NCBI GenBank assembly: GCA_963844865.1
Contig: CAWJPY010000005.1
Location: 536,703-600,702 of the forward strand
Origin: CAWJPY01 sp963844865
GTDB lineage: Bacteria > Acidobacteriota > Thermoanaerobaculia > Thermoanaerobaculales > Sulfomarinibacteraceae
Direction: 5' to 3'
Length of the DNA stretch: 64,000 bases
Part shown: positions 17,317-26,020 of the stretch, piece by piece
Layout of the letters: every line of letters starts with the position of its first letter
Position numbering within the stretch: the stretch's first letter is position 1
The notes under the pieces: generated by a model
The model's database searches: none
The model's input: the letters and a program-made list of their open reading frames with translations, nothing else
Told to the model about the DNA's origin: nothing
Position numbers and translations under genes: made by a program

Positions 17317-18618
17317 ATGAGCGAGCCGCGCCGCCGGAGGAGGGACACCGATGATCACCCCCGAGGCCGCGTGACCTCAGGAGGTGCCTCGCCGCGGCTC
17401 CCGAGCAGGCCGGCCGTCGCCGCTCGTCGCGGGGCCGGCGGCGTGCTGGCCCTCTCCCTCGTGGCCGCGTCGTGCGGCCCCGCGCCACCCCCGCCGACGT
17501 CGCACGCCAGCTCGCTCGAGGCGGTGGTCGCCGATGTGGAGGCAGGGCGCCGGACCACCCCGCTCATCCACCAGCCCGAGGACGGAGGCGACGCCGCGGT
17601 GACGTTCTTGGTGAAGAGCGCCGGGGACCGGCCGCCCCGCATCGTGTCCGACGCCACCGGCTGGGGCGGACAGCCGGACGACAGCTTCTTCGACGAGGCC
17701 GCCGGCACCATGTCGCGGCTCGGATCGAGCGACTGGTACTGGCTCGAGGCGCGGGTCGCAGCCGGCGCACGTATCGAGTACCTGGTGGTGGAGGGCGCGA
17801 CCGATTACCACCTGGACCCCAACAACCCGCGGCATACCGACTTCGCGGGCGGCCACCTCTACTCGGTGTTCACGACCTCGGGCTACGTCCCGCCACCCGA
17901 GCTCGAGGAGCCCCGCGCCCGTCCCGCGGGTACCGTCACCGAGGGCACGATCTCGAGCCGCGCCCTCGGCGGACCGCGCAGGGTGATCGTCTACTTGCCG
18001 TCGGGCTTTCGCGAGGGCATGACGTGCCCGATCGCCGTGTTCCACTCGGGCACCCGGGTCGCGGAAGAGGGCGAGGCGCCGGGGACCCTGGACTGGCTGA
18101 TCGCCCACCGCGCCATCGAGCCCATCGTGGCGGTGTTCCTCCAGTCCTATGTACGAGGCGATTCCGACAATCACGAGGGCCCACCACTGCGAGCCTTCCT
18201 GAACCACGAGGTCCCGTCGTGGATCGCCTCCCGCTACCCTGTCCTCGCGCGGGAGGACCGGTGGGCGATCCTCGCCATCTCCTACGGCGCCAAGGACGCG
18301 CTCGACGCCGCCCTCGACCCCGCCGGTCCGTACCGTCGGCTCGGCCTGCTCATCCCGGGCCGCAGGCTACGCCCCACCGACCTCGAACGGCTCGTCGGGA
18401 CCGGCGGCCACAGGCTCCGGGCAGCCGTCCTCGCGGGCCGCTACGACACCTGCAACCTCCCGACGGCTCAGGCGACCCGGCAGGCCCTATCCGCTGCCGG
18501 GCACGCCGTCGACTACATCGAGGTTCCGGAAGGCCACACGCCGACGACCTGGCGCAACCACCTCCGGGACGTGCTCATCAGCCTGTTCCCCCCCGGGGGC
18601 GCGCCCCCAGGCGGGTAG
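17317..18618 (+). CDS. Enterochelin-esterase-like (esterase D family) lipoprotein
   Basis: 433 aa. The ATG at 17317 gives a long basic n-region and a lipobox LVAASC, so it is probably membrane-anchored in the periplasm. Residues about 75-170 form an early-set Ig-like domain (CBM48/Fes-N type, with YWLEARV and DPNNPRHTDF). An alpha/beta hydrolase domain follows: IVYLPSGF, nucleophile elbow LAISYGAKDA (Ala in place of the first Gly of GxSxG), acid region LAGRYDTCN and histidine in PEGHTPTTWRNHL. This layout matches Fes/IroE-type esterases. The natural ester is unknown and there are no siderophore genes nearby. Confidence 0.78.
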   Translation: MSEPRRRRRDTDDHPRGRVTSGGASPRLPSRPAVAARRGAGGVLALSLVAASCGPAPPPPTSHASSLEAVVADVEAGRRTTPLIHQPEDGGDAAVTFLVKSAGDRPPRIVSDATGWGGQPDDSFFDEAAGTMSRLGSSDWYWLEARVAAGARIEYLVVEGATDYHLDPNNPRHTDFAGGHLYSVFTTSGYVPPPELEEPRARPAGTVTEGTISSRALGGPRRVIVYLPSGFREGMTCPIAVFHSGTRVAEEGEAPGTLDWLIAHRAIEPIVAVFLQSYVRGDSDNHEGPPLRAFLNHEVPSWIASRYPVLAREDRWAILAISYGAKDALDAALDPAGPYRRLGLLIPGRRLRPTDLERLVGTGGHRLRAAVLAGRYDTCNLPTAQATRQALSAAGHAVDYIEVPEGHTPTTWRNHLRDVLISLFPPGGAPPGG

Positions 18619-18807
18619 GACGGGGGGCCGGTTCGACGGCATCTCCAGGACCACGAACCTGCATCGCGCCGTAAAGACGAGGTCACTCGACCTTCAGAAG
18701 GCACGCCAGCGCCAGGCGCAAGATGCCGAGTGCTCCACCATGGTGTCATTCACGGTGACCGTTCTCTCGCTTCCGTTGCCCGGTCGTTCCGGCGAGCGGT
18801 CGACGAC

Positions 18808-18827
18808 GGGGCCCCGTAAGGGGCCCC
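18808..18827. terminator. Hairpin between convergent genes
   Basis: GGGGCCCC-GTAA-GGGGCCCC: an 8-bp stem with a tetraloop placed between the convergent esterase and OmpA-like genes, about 20 bases from the stop of the latter. It could serve both strands. Confidence 0.6.
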
Positions 18828-18848
18828 ATCAAGTTGTCGGTCGACCGG

Positions 18849-20273
18849 TCACTCGGACGGCTTGAAGTCGACGCGGCGATTCAGCTGCCGCCCCTCGGCC
18901 GTGCCGTTCGAGGCCACCGGCTCATGGGGCCCGAGGCCCCTGGTCGTGAGCCGGCCGGCGGCGACGCCGTGGTCGACGAGGAAAGCCTTCACCGAGTCGG
19001 CCCGCATCTGGGACAGCTTCATGTTCCACGCCATGGTCCCGGTGGAATCGGTGTGGCCCTCGATCTCGACATGGTACTGCGGGTTCTTCTTCAGGAACTC
19101 GGCGACGGTGGTGAGGACTTCTCCAGCCTCGGCCTTGATGTTCGCCTTGTTGACGTCGAAGAGGACCTTCCCCTGCACCGACCACTCTTCGCCATGGACG
19201 CTGATCCCGGCCGGCGGGCAACCGTTGGCGTCGACCGGCACGCCGCGCGGGGTGCCCGGGCACTTGTCGAGATAGTCCGGCACGCCGTCGCCATCGGAGT
19301 CCACCGGGCAGCCGCCCGCGTCCACGGTCACGCCGCGCGGGGTGTCCGGGCACTTGTCGAGATAGTCCGGTACGCCGTCCCCGTCGGAGTCGATCGGGCA
19401 CCCCTCGGCGTCGACGCTCACGCCCCGTGGAGTGTCCGGGCACTTGTCGAGGTAATCCGGCACGCCGTCGCCGTCGGAGTCCATCGGGCACCCGTCGGCA
19501 TCGACCGCGACGCCCTTCGGGGTGCCGGGACACTTGTCGAGGCGGTCGGGGACACCGTCGCCGTCGCTGTCGCGTTCGACGAACACGTCCTCGACGAACT
19601 TCGTCATCTCCGCGTTGCCGGTCAGTGACGCCGCCGAGGTCGCGAACCCGCAGCCGCCGGCGCCGACGACCCTGTCCAGCAGCTTTCCGCCGACACGGTT
19701 GTTGCCGATCTGGATGGTGTAGATGCAGAGGTCGTCGCCGAACCTCTGCTTCAGAGCTGTCGCGGCGTCGACCTCGCTCTCCCCCATGTTCATGCCGTCG
19801 CTGACCACCACGACAGCCTTGCGGCCTCCCGTGCCGTGCAGGTCAGAGGCGGTGGCCCGCAACGCCAGGTCGAGCGGGCTCTTGCCACCCGCACACTTGA
19901 GACGGGCGACAGCATCGCCGAGCTCGCCTGTCCTGTAGGCGCCCATGCCCTCGATCAGGTTGGTCTTGCCCCGCGGCAGACAGCTCCCGCGCCCGAACAC
20001 GCGAAGCCCGCCGGAGTAGCCGAGCTCGGGGAGGGTCCGGTTCATGCTCGCCAACAGGTCTCGCTCGACCGTCGTGTTGGCGCGCCTGCCCGGGGGCTCG
20101 GACATCGACTGGGACGCGTCCGCGATGATCACGAACTCGTCGACCTTCGCCACCCAACCATCGGGTGACATCGGAGTGGATTGAAAGCTCATCGAGTGGG
20201 GTGTGCTGGCGCATCCGAACCCGAGCACAGCGAGAGCGCAGCACAACAGGGCGAGTTTCCCGGACCGTGACAT
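18849..20273 (-). CDS. VWA / thrombospondin type 3 repeat / OmpA-family lipoprotein
   Basis: 474 aa outer-membrane or periplasmic lipoprotein. Lipobox VLGFGC, then a von Willebrand factor A domain (about 45-230) with an intact MIDAS start DASQS and VVVVSDGMN. Four tandem 30-residue Ca-binding TSP3 repeats (DSDGDGVPDYLDKCPDTPRG type) lead to a C-terminal OmpA/MotB peptidoglycan-binding domain (KVLFDVNKANIK, GHTDSTGTMAWN, LSQMRADSV, NRRVDF). The OmpA domain should tether it to peptidoglycan while VWA may bind a protein ligand. A well-formed AGGAGGA box precedes the ATG. It has its own convergent hairpin. Confidence 0.9.
   Translation of the reverse strand: MSRSGKLALLCCALAVLGFGCASTPHSMSFQSTPMSPDGWVAKVDEFVIIADASQSMSEPPGRRANTTVERDLLASMNRTLPELGYSGGLRVFGRGSCLPRGKTNLIEGMGAYRTGELGDAVARLKCAGGKSPLDLALRATASDLHGTGGRKAVVVVSDGMNMGESEVDAATALKQRFGDDLCIYTIQIGNNRVGGKLLDRVVGAGGCGFATSAASLTGNAEMTKFVEDVFVERDSDGDGVPDRLDKCPGTPKGVAVDADGCPMDSDGDGVPDYLDKCPDTPRGVSVDAEGCPIDSDGDGVPDYLDKCPDTPRGVTVDAGGCPVDSDGDGVPDYLDKCPGTPRGVPVDANGCPPAGISVHGEEWSVQGKVLFDVNKANIKAEAGEVLTTVAEFLKKNPQYHVEIEGHTDSTGTMAWNMKLSQMRADSVKAFLVDHGVAAGRLTTRGLGPHEPVASNGTAEGRQLNRRVDFKPSE
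19212..19571 (-). repeat. Four in-frame 90-bp tandem repeats encoding TSP3 motifs
   Basis: Four consecutive units of 90 bases each encode D-S-D-G-D-G-V-P-D-x-L-D-K-C-P and a G-V-x-V-D-A-x-G-C-P tail. The second to fourth units are almost identical at DNA level, which suggests recent unequal expansion. Copy number may vary between strains. Confidence 0.85.
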
Positions 20274-20676
20274 GGTGATCCTCCTCCTGTTTCTCTTGTC
20301 CTGGTTACAGGGGCCCGATTGTATCCCGAGAAAGTCCTCACAGCAAACTTCCGGGTGATCGGAAGTTGCTCCCGGTCACACGGACGTGGCCGGCCCATGA
20401 CCCGCGATCGTCCCCAGCAGCGCGGTCGTCAGGTCCGCGACTTCGAAGCTGTGGACGTCACCCCTATGCGCAGTGCAACCTTGCGGGTGAGCGATGCGGG
20501 GTGTTCCACCGCGCTGAAGCCCGGCGTCGTCGCCTGCCCCGCAGCGGTGTGCGCACCCTCGGCGCCCATCCACGCGGTGAGAACGCCCCTGGAAATTGCA
20601 CGCATGATTCAACCCTCGGTGTCGTCTGCGGTCCTTCCCGGTCTCGAGATGGTTTCCCAGCGCGCCTTCGTCCGGC
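20274..20676. other. Gene-free stretch between OmpA-like and penicillin acylase genes
   Basis: About 400 bases with no supported coding frame. The right half is outside the acylase stop; the left edge must hold the promoter of the VWA/OmpA gene. No repeat or hairpin stands out. Confidence 0.4.
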
Positions 20677-23118
20677 TCAGGGCGCGGCGGGGAGCAGCTC
20701 CAGCGTGTTCACCGCCGGACCGGGGAGGAAGGGCGCCGGCCTCCCTTCGAGCCAGGCGGGGTGCGAGTCCCGGTAGTGGGGCGACAGGGGGTGGCCGCTC
20801 TGGCCGATGGGCATGTGCAGGTACCCTTCGGCCTCGTGACCTGGGGACACGGCGAGGCGCTCGGACGCGCCGTGCTCCCCGACCTGGACGCGGGGCATGT
20901 TGGAGTCGCCGGCGATCGGCTGCGGCGGGATGTCGAGGAGACGCGCCAGGAACGGGACCGCCGCGCTCAGGGGGTGCCGGAAGGACGGCGAGTTCCGCTC
21001 ACCCCAGGTGTGTCCGGACAGCGGTCCGCCAAGCTCGTCCATGTCGTCGAGGGTGGCGTCCACCGCGGCCAGGAGCTGCTCGTCCCAGGTCCGGAAGGCC
21101 GGGTCCAGGAGATTCGGCGGCCGCTCGGTCACCAGCGCCCAGAGCGGTCCCTCTCGCTGGGGGATCTGCCGGTACGAGAACCGGCTGTCCGCCTCGCGGC
21201 AGCCTGCGGTGAGCGCCGCCATCACCTGCTCCTCGAGGACGATTCGAAACGCCCGCACCATCCGGTAGCCCGCCGAGTCCACCGCCGCCCGGCCGCCCCA
21301 GCCCTCGAGGGTGGAGCGCAGCTCTCCGCGGCGCGGATCCTGCGCCACCGCTTCGGGCGTGAGCGTGTGTAGCTCGAGGTCCCTCCAGCGGGTGAGGAAC
21401 ACCGCACGGTCATCGAGCTGGATGCGCAGCATGTCGGCCTCGCCGAGCTCGTCGACAGCCCGCAGGTCGTCGCGGATCTGCCCCGCCCGCGCCCCGAGGT
21501 CGTACCCGCCGTCGCCGATCTCGGCCAGCATCTCGCCGCCCACGACGCGGGCGTTGGCGGTCCACAGCAACCCGCCGGGCGGATCGACGATGCGCGGGTA
21601 CTCGGCGGGATCCAGCCAGCCGTCCCAGCGCCGCTCGCCGTCGGCCCACGAGCCCGGGAGGCGCCCGTCGAAGCCCACCCGGCGCGGGATGCGGCCGATG
21701 ATGGTCCAGCCGATGCGGCCCGCCTCATCGGCGCAGACGAAGTTCTGGGCAGGGATGCCGCAGCGGGCGGCGATGCCCAGCGCCTCCGAAAGAGAGCGTG
21801 CCGACCCCAGGTCGACCATGCGGAGGTTGACCGCCTCGGGGTCGTGGGCCGTCCACCGCAGCGCGCGGCGCCGACCGAGGTGATCGCGGTCGATCACCGG
21901 CCCCCAGATGGTCTCCTCCACCACCAGCTCCTCGTCGGCCGCGCCCTTGACGCTGATGCGCTCGGTGACCCGCTCGATCCGCCGCGGACCGTCCGGCGTG
22001 GCGTAGCTGTCCTCGTCGCCGGGGACGCCCTCCAGGACCACCAGGTCGCCGTAGTCGCCGTAGCTGTTGGTGAAGCCCCAGGCTACGTGGCCGTTGCTGC
22101 CCACGACGACGGCCGGCGTCCCGGGCAGACTCACCCCCGTCATGCGCCGGTCCTCGCCGCCCTCCCGCCACACCAGCGATGCGCGGTACCAGGTGTTGGG
22201 GATGCCGATGTGCAGGTGCATGTCGTCGGCGAGGATGGCGCGGCCGTCCGCGGTGCGGCTGCCGGCCACGGCCCAGTTGTTGCTGCCGAGGGCCACCGGT
22301 TCCAGATCGAGGGGCGCTGCTGCGGCCTCCCTGGGAAGCGACGGTCGGCTCCTGAGGTCGAAGATCTCCGGCCCCGGGACCGGCGGCTGCGCGAACGGCT
22401 CGCCCACGACGGGCGCGTCCCACTCGGTCCCGCGCGGCGCCAGGAAGTCGAACAGCGGCTCCGGCAGGGTGTCGTGCAGGACGCCGAGGTCGGACTCGCG
22501 GCTCCCGTCCTCGTCCTGGAGCTCCATGAACATGGCGAGCACGGTCAGCACCGAGTCCTCGGGCTTCCACGGGGCTGGCTCTGCGCGCAGCAGCAGGTAC
22601 TCGAAGGGGGGCGCCCCGAGCTCGGCGAGCCCGGCGTTGACCCCCGCCGCGTAGGCGTCGAGGAGGGTGTGCTCGCGGTCCGAAGCGCGTGCCACCGCGC
22701 GTCGGGCCACGTCCCGGAAGCGGTGGACACGGGCGAGCCGGTCCCGCTTCACCGCCGCCGGTCCGACCAGCTCGGCGAGCTCCCCGGCCCCGCTGCGGCG
22801 CAGGAGGTCCATCTGGAAGAAGCGCTCCTGGGCGTGCACGAAACCGAGGGCACGCGCCACGTCGACCCGCGAGGAGCCGCGGATCGTCGGCACACCGAGG
22901 GCATCGCGCTCCACCGTCACCCGGGCGGCCAGACCAGAGAGTGTCACCTCGCCGTCGAGCTGGGGGAGGCTCGCACTGATCCGCCCGTACAGCCAGACCC
23001 CGGTGCCCCCGGCGACCAAGACAACCAGCACCAGCACCCAGAGGGCGATCCTGAGCCCACGGGGAAACCACCGACCCTGTCCACGTGCAGCGCGTGCGCC
23101 CTCACTCGATGGCGTCAT
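20677..23118 (-). CDS. Penicillin acylase family N-terminal-nucleophile amidase
   Basis: 813 aa. ATG 23118 follows GGAGGAGACA, which fixes the start. A membrane segment at about 23-43 anchors it or acts as signal. The alpha-chain region carries the typical VHAQERFFQMDLLRRSGAGE motif. The nucleophile is Ser279 in LGSNNWAVAGS, the site where the precursor is autocleaved to expose the beta chain. Further family marks are PGTPAVVVGSNGHVAWGFTN, QNFVCADEAG and a late GERNSPSFRHPLS. The enzyme is a periplasmic amidase. Members act on beta-lactams, acyl-homoserine lactones or other amides, and sequence alone does not decide. It is divergent from the deacetylase gene. Confidence 0.9.
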   Translation of the reverse strand: MTPSSEGARAARGQGRWFPRGLRIALWVLVLVVLVAGGTGVWLYGRISASLPQLDGEVTLSGLAARVTVERDALGVPTIRGSSRVDVARALGFVHAQERFFQMDLLRRSGAGELAELVGPAAVKRDRLARVHRFRDVARRAVARASDREHTLLDAYAAGVNAGLAELGAPPFEYLLLRAEPAPWKPEDSVLTVLAMFMELQDEDGSRESDLGVLHDTLPEPLFDFLAPRGTEWDAPVVGEPFAQPPVPGPEIFDLRSRPSLPREAAAAPLDLEPVALGSNNWAVAGSRTADGRAILADDMHLHIGIPNTWYRASLVWREGGEDRRMTGVSLPGTPAVVVGSNGHVAWGFTNSYGDYGDLVVLEGVPGDEDSYATPDGPRRIERVTERISVKGAADEELVVEETIWGPVIDRDHLGRRRALRWTAHDPEAVNLRMVDLGSARSLSEALGIAARCGIPAQNFVCADEAGRIGWTIIGRIPRRVGFDGRLPGSWADGERRWDGWLDPAEYPRIVDPPGGLLWTANARVVGGEMLAEIGDGGYDLGARAGQIRDDLRAVDELGEADMLRIQLDDRAVFLTRWRDLELHTLTPEAVAQDPRRGELRSTLEGWGGRAAVDSAGYRMVRAFRIVLEEQVMAALTAGCREADSRFSYRQIPQREGPLWALVTERPPNLLDPAFRTWDEQLLAAVDATLDDMDELGGPLSGHTWGERNSPSFRHPLSAAVPFLARLLDIPPQPIAGDSNMPRVQVGEHGASERLAVSPGHEAEGYLHMPIGQSGHPLSPHYRDSHPAWLEGRPAPFLPGPAVNTLELLPAAP

Positions 23119-23293
23119 TGTCTCCTCCGGCTTCGCGGCCATCCTCTCACAGCACACTCGCAACAAGGCATACCGACCACCTCCTGCGGCTCCCATGGCC
23201 AACCTACGGCCCGGCTGGCACCAACGCCGCGACACCCACCGCATGCTATGGTGCCGCCGCGAGCGCTCCCACCGGGACGCGCCGGGAGGATCT

Positions 23294-24562
23294 GTGCTCA
23301 CCCTCGTCGCCGCTTGCGCCCTCACGCTGCTCGGCAGCGCCGCCGCGGCGGCGCAGCCCGGCCGGCCGCTGCTGGTCACCGTCGACGACCTCCCGGTCGC
23401 CGCAGGCGCCCTCCACACCGAGGCCGCCGATCGCGACCGCATCACCGACGGTCTTCTCGCGGCGCTCGCGAAGCACCGCGTCCGCGCCGTAGGCTTCGTC
23501 ATCTGGAGCCGCGTATCGACACCCGGCGACCGGGCCATTCTGGAGCGCTGGCTGGCCGCGGGCCACGAGCTCGGCAACCACACAGCGACCCACCCAGACC
23601 TGTCGAAGACCGAGGCCCCGGCCTACATCGCCGACGTCGAAGCGGGTCGGGCGGGGCTGGCGCCCTTCCTCGCCGCCCACGGGGGGACCCTCCGCTTCTT
23701 CCGGTACCCGTACCTGCGGGAGGGCGACACCGCCGCCAAGCTCGACGCCGTGCGGCAGGCCCTCGCCTCGTCGGGGCAGCGGCCGCTGCCGGTGACCATC
23801 GACACCCAGGACTGGTCCTTCGAGAAGCCCTGGGTGGAGGCCTCTGCGGCGGTCGACGCCGACGCCCTGGCACGCATCGGCGACGACTACCAGCGCGCCC
23901 TGCGCACGGAGGTGCTCGCCCAGACCCGCCTGGGGGATGAGCTCGGCGGCCGCCAGGTCCCCGAGGTCCTGCTGCTCCACGCCAACGCCGTGGGCGCCGC
24001 CCAGTGGGACGCCCTGTTCACCTGGCTGGAGTCCCGCGGGTTCCGCTTCGCTTCGGCGGACGAGGTCATGGCCGACCCGGCCGTCAACCAGGTCCCCGAC
24101 TACGTCGACCGCTTCGGCGGGTCGCTCTGGCACCGTCTCGCCCACCAGCGGGAGAGCGAGCAGGTCCGCGCCGCTGTGACGAACCTCCTCCAGACGCAGG
24201 CCGCGGCCTGGAACCGCGGTGACCTCGAGGCGTTCTGCGCCGTCTACGCCGACGACGCCGTCTTCCTCACCCCCTCCGGCCTCACCCGGGGCAGGCAGGC
24301 GGTGCTCGACCGCTACCGAAAGCGCTACCCGACCCGGGAGGCCATGGGCGACCTCTCCCTCGAGCCCATGGAGGTGCGAGACGTCTGGGGTCCCGAGGTC
24401 ACGGTCCTCGGCGGCGCCGTGCCGTCGCACATCCACGGCGTCAGCGTGGTGGCCCGCTGGACCCTGACCCGCGCCGACGGCACCAGCGCCACGGGCCTCA
24501 CCCTCCTCGTCTTCCACCGCACCCCCGGCGGTTGGCTCATCGTCCAGGACGCATCGATGTAG
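23294..24562 (+). CDS. Secreted NodB polysaccharide deacetylase fused to SnoaL/DUF4440-like domain
   Basis: 422 aa. The GTG at 23294 with GGGAGGATCT upstream gives a clean signal peptide (LTLVAACALTLLGSAAAAA). Residues about 25-270 are a NodB domain: metal Asp in VTVDDLPV, the GNHTATHPDL His pair, and FRYPYLREGD. Residues about 295-420 form a cone-shaped SnoaL/DUF4440-like domain (AAAWNRGDLEAFCAVYADDA, GRQAVLDRYRKRYP, WLIVQDASM). The NodB part should remove N-acetyl groups from a glycan outside the cytoplasm. Why a DUF4440 domain is attached is not known. It converges on the pilus ATPase gene with 28 bases between stops. Confidence 0.82.
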   Translation: MLTLVAACALTLLGSAAAAAQPGRPLLVTVDDLPVAAGALHTEAADRDRITDGLLAALAKHRVRAVGFVIWSRVSTPGDRAILERWLAAGHELGNHTATHPDLSKTEAPAYIADVEAGRAGLAPFLAAHGGTLRFFRYPYLREGDTAAKLDAVRQALASSGQRPLPVTIDTQDWSFEKPWVEASAAVDADALARIGDDYQRALRTEVLAQTRLGDELGGRQVPEVLLLHANAVGAAQWDALFTWLESRGFRFASADEVMADPAVNQVPDYVDRFGGSLWHRLAHQRESEQVRAAVTNLLQTQAAAWNRGDLEAFCAVYADDAVFLTPSGLTRGRQAVLDRYRKRYPTREAMGDLSLEPMEVRDVWGPEVTVLGGAVPSHIHGVSVVARWTLTRADGTSATGLTLLVFHRTPGGWLIVQDASM

Positions 24563-24590
24563 CGCCGTCACCACTGCCGCGCCCGCGGCT

Positions 24591-25838
24591 TCATCCCCGG
24601 CCGCCCTGCACCCTCCGCTCGAAGTCGTCGGGGCGCATGGTCCGCGCCCGCGCCTCATCGAGGTCGATGACGCCGTCCCCCACCAACGCGGCCAGGCTCT
24701 CCTCCATCGAGCACATGCCGACCGCGCGGCCGGTCAGCAGCTCGTTGGGAATTCGCTCGATCTGACCGCGGCGGATGTGGTTGCGCACCGGCCAGGTGGC
24801 GACGAGGATCTCCAGCGCCGGCACCCTGCCGCGGCCGTCGGCCCGCGGCACGAGCTGCTGGCAGACCACGGCGCGCAGCGACAGCGCGAGCTGGTAGCGG
24901 ACCTGCGTCTGCTGTCCGGAGGGAAACGCGTCGACGATGCGGTGGACGGCCTGCGCCACGTCGCCCGTGTGCAGCGTCGACAGGATGAGGTGGCCGGTCT
25001 CCGCCGCCGTCACGACCGTCGCCATGGTCTCCAGGTCGCGCATCTCGCCCACCAGCAGCACGTCAGGATCGCGACGCAGCGCCGACCGCAGAGCGGGGGC
25101 GAAGGCCGGGGCGTCCCTCCCGATCTCCACCTGCTCGATCACCGCCCGCCGGCTCGCGTGCTCATACTCGATCGGGTCCTCGATGGTGATCACGTGGCGG
25201 AGCGCGCGGCGGTTCACCTCGCCGACGAGAGCCGCCAGGGTGGTGCTCTTGCCGCAGCCCGTGGGCCCACACACCAGCACCAGCCCGCTCGGCGCGGCCA
25301 CGAGGTCCGCGAGCCTCTCCGGCAGCCCGAGCTCCGAGAGCGTCGGCACGCCCTCGGGGAGCACCCGGACCGCCGCCGCCAGGCCGCCACGCAGGCGCTG
25401 CAGGTTCACGCGCAGGCGCAGCGCCCTTCCACGGCCGAGCAGCTCGCCTTCCAGTCGAAGCGACAGGTCCGCCGAGCCGGTGGCCTCGAGCGACCGCGCG
25501 GACCGCGGGCCGAGGTGCGGTGCGAGCAGCCGTTCCACCTCGCCCGTCTCCACCGACCGCTCGCCGAGTCGCTCGAGCCGCCCGTCGACACGCACGACCG
25601 GTGCCGCCGCGGGCACCAGCAGCACGTCCGACGCACCTCGCCGCACCATCGCGCCGAGCACCTCCGCCAGAGCGCTGGCGGCACCGATCCGTTCGAGCCC
25701 CGGCGGATCGAGGGCCGCCCGGTCCTCCCCGGCGGTCGGCGGAACATCCTCCTGCGACGATGGCGCCGTTTCGGCCTCGAGCATCCGGTTCGTCTGCTCC
25801 ACGAGCTCGTCCAGCTCCGGGTTCTGCAGTCGCTTCAT
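24591..25838 (-). CDS. PilT/PilU-like type IV pilus retraction ATPase
   Basis: 415 aa hexameric secretion ATPase. An N-terminal extension of about 50 residues precedes the PAS-like PilT N-domain (SDVLLVPAAAPVVRVDGRLE). The RecA-like motor has Walker A GPTGCGKST (191-199), Asp box TIEDPIEYEH, Walker B DPDVLLVGEMRD and His box STLHTGDVAQ. It lacks the zinc tetracysteine of PilB, which supports PilT/PilU rather than an extension motor. The start at 25838 has GAAGGA upstream. No other pil genes are in the window, so it is an orphan copy, and a PilU-like accessory role is possible. Confidence 0.88.
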   Translation of the reverse strand: MKRLQNPELDELVEQTNRMLEAETAPSSQEDVPPTAGEDRAALDPPGLERIGAASALAEVLGAMVRRGASDVLLVPAAAPVVRVDGRLERLGERSVETGEVERLLAPHLGPRSARSLEATGSADLSLRLEGELLGRGRALRLRVNLQRLRGGLAAAVRVLPEGVPTLSELGLPERLADLVAAPSGLVLVCGPTGCGKSTTLAALVGEVNRRALRHVITIEDPIEYEHASRRAVIEQVEIGRDAPAFAPALRSALRRDPDVLLVGEMRDLETMATVVTAAETGHLILSTLHTGDVAQAVHRIVDAFPSGQQTQVRYQLALSLRAVVCQQLVPRADGRGRVPALEILVATWPVRNHIRRGQIERIPNELLTGRAVGMCSMEESLAALVGDGVIDLDEARARTMRPDDFERRVQGGRG

Positions 25839-26020
25839 GGTCGATCCTTCGTCCAGTCTACGACGTCGGTCCTCCCTCCGTTCGATTCTGGGGTGGCACG
25901 TGCCGCACTGTGGCCCTCTTCGGATCCGTGCTCGCACGTGAGGGAACACCGCTGCTTTGCGACTGGTTATCGCTTCCAAATATCACTGGAGTCGCGCTAC
26001 GCGACCCAAGGACGGAAACC

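Noticed and set aside
18595..18608. GC palindrome GGGGGCGCGCCCCC as a terminator of the esterase gene
   Set aside because: It lies inside the last codons; the GGGGCCCC hairpin at 18808 is a better candidate.
19212..19571. Tandem repeats as a possible CRISPR or satellite
   Set aside because: Units are contiguous, 90 bases and in frame, encoding Ca-binding TSP3 repeats; there are no spacers.
20376..20612. 78-codon minus-strand frame in the gap before the penicillin acylase gene
   Set aside because: No ribosome site, no secretion or membrane feature, composition like non-coding sequence.
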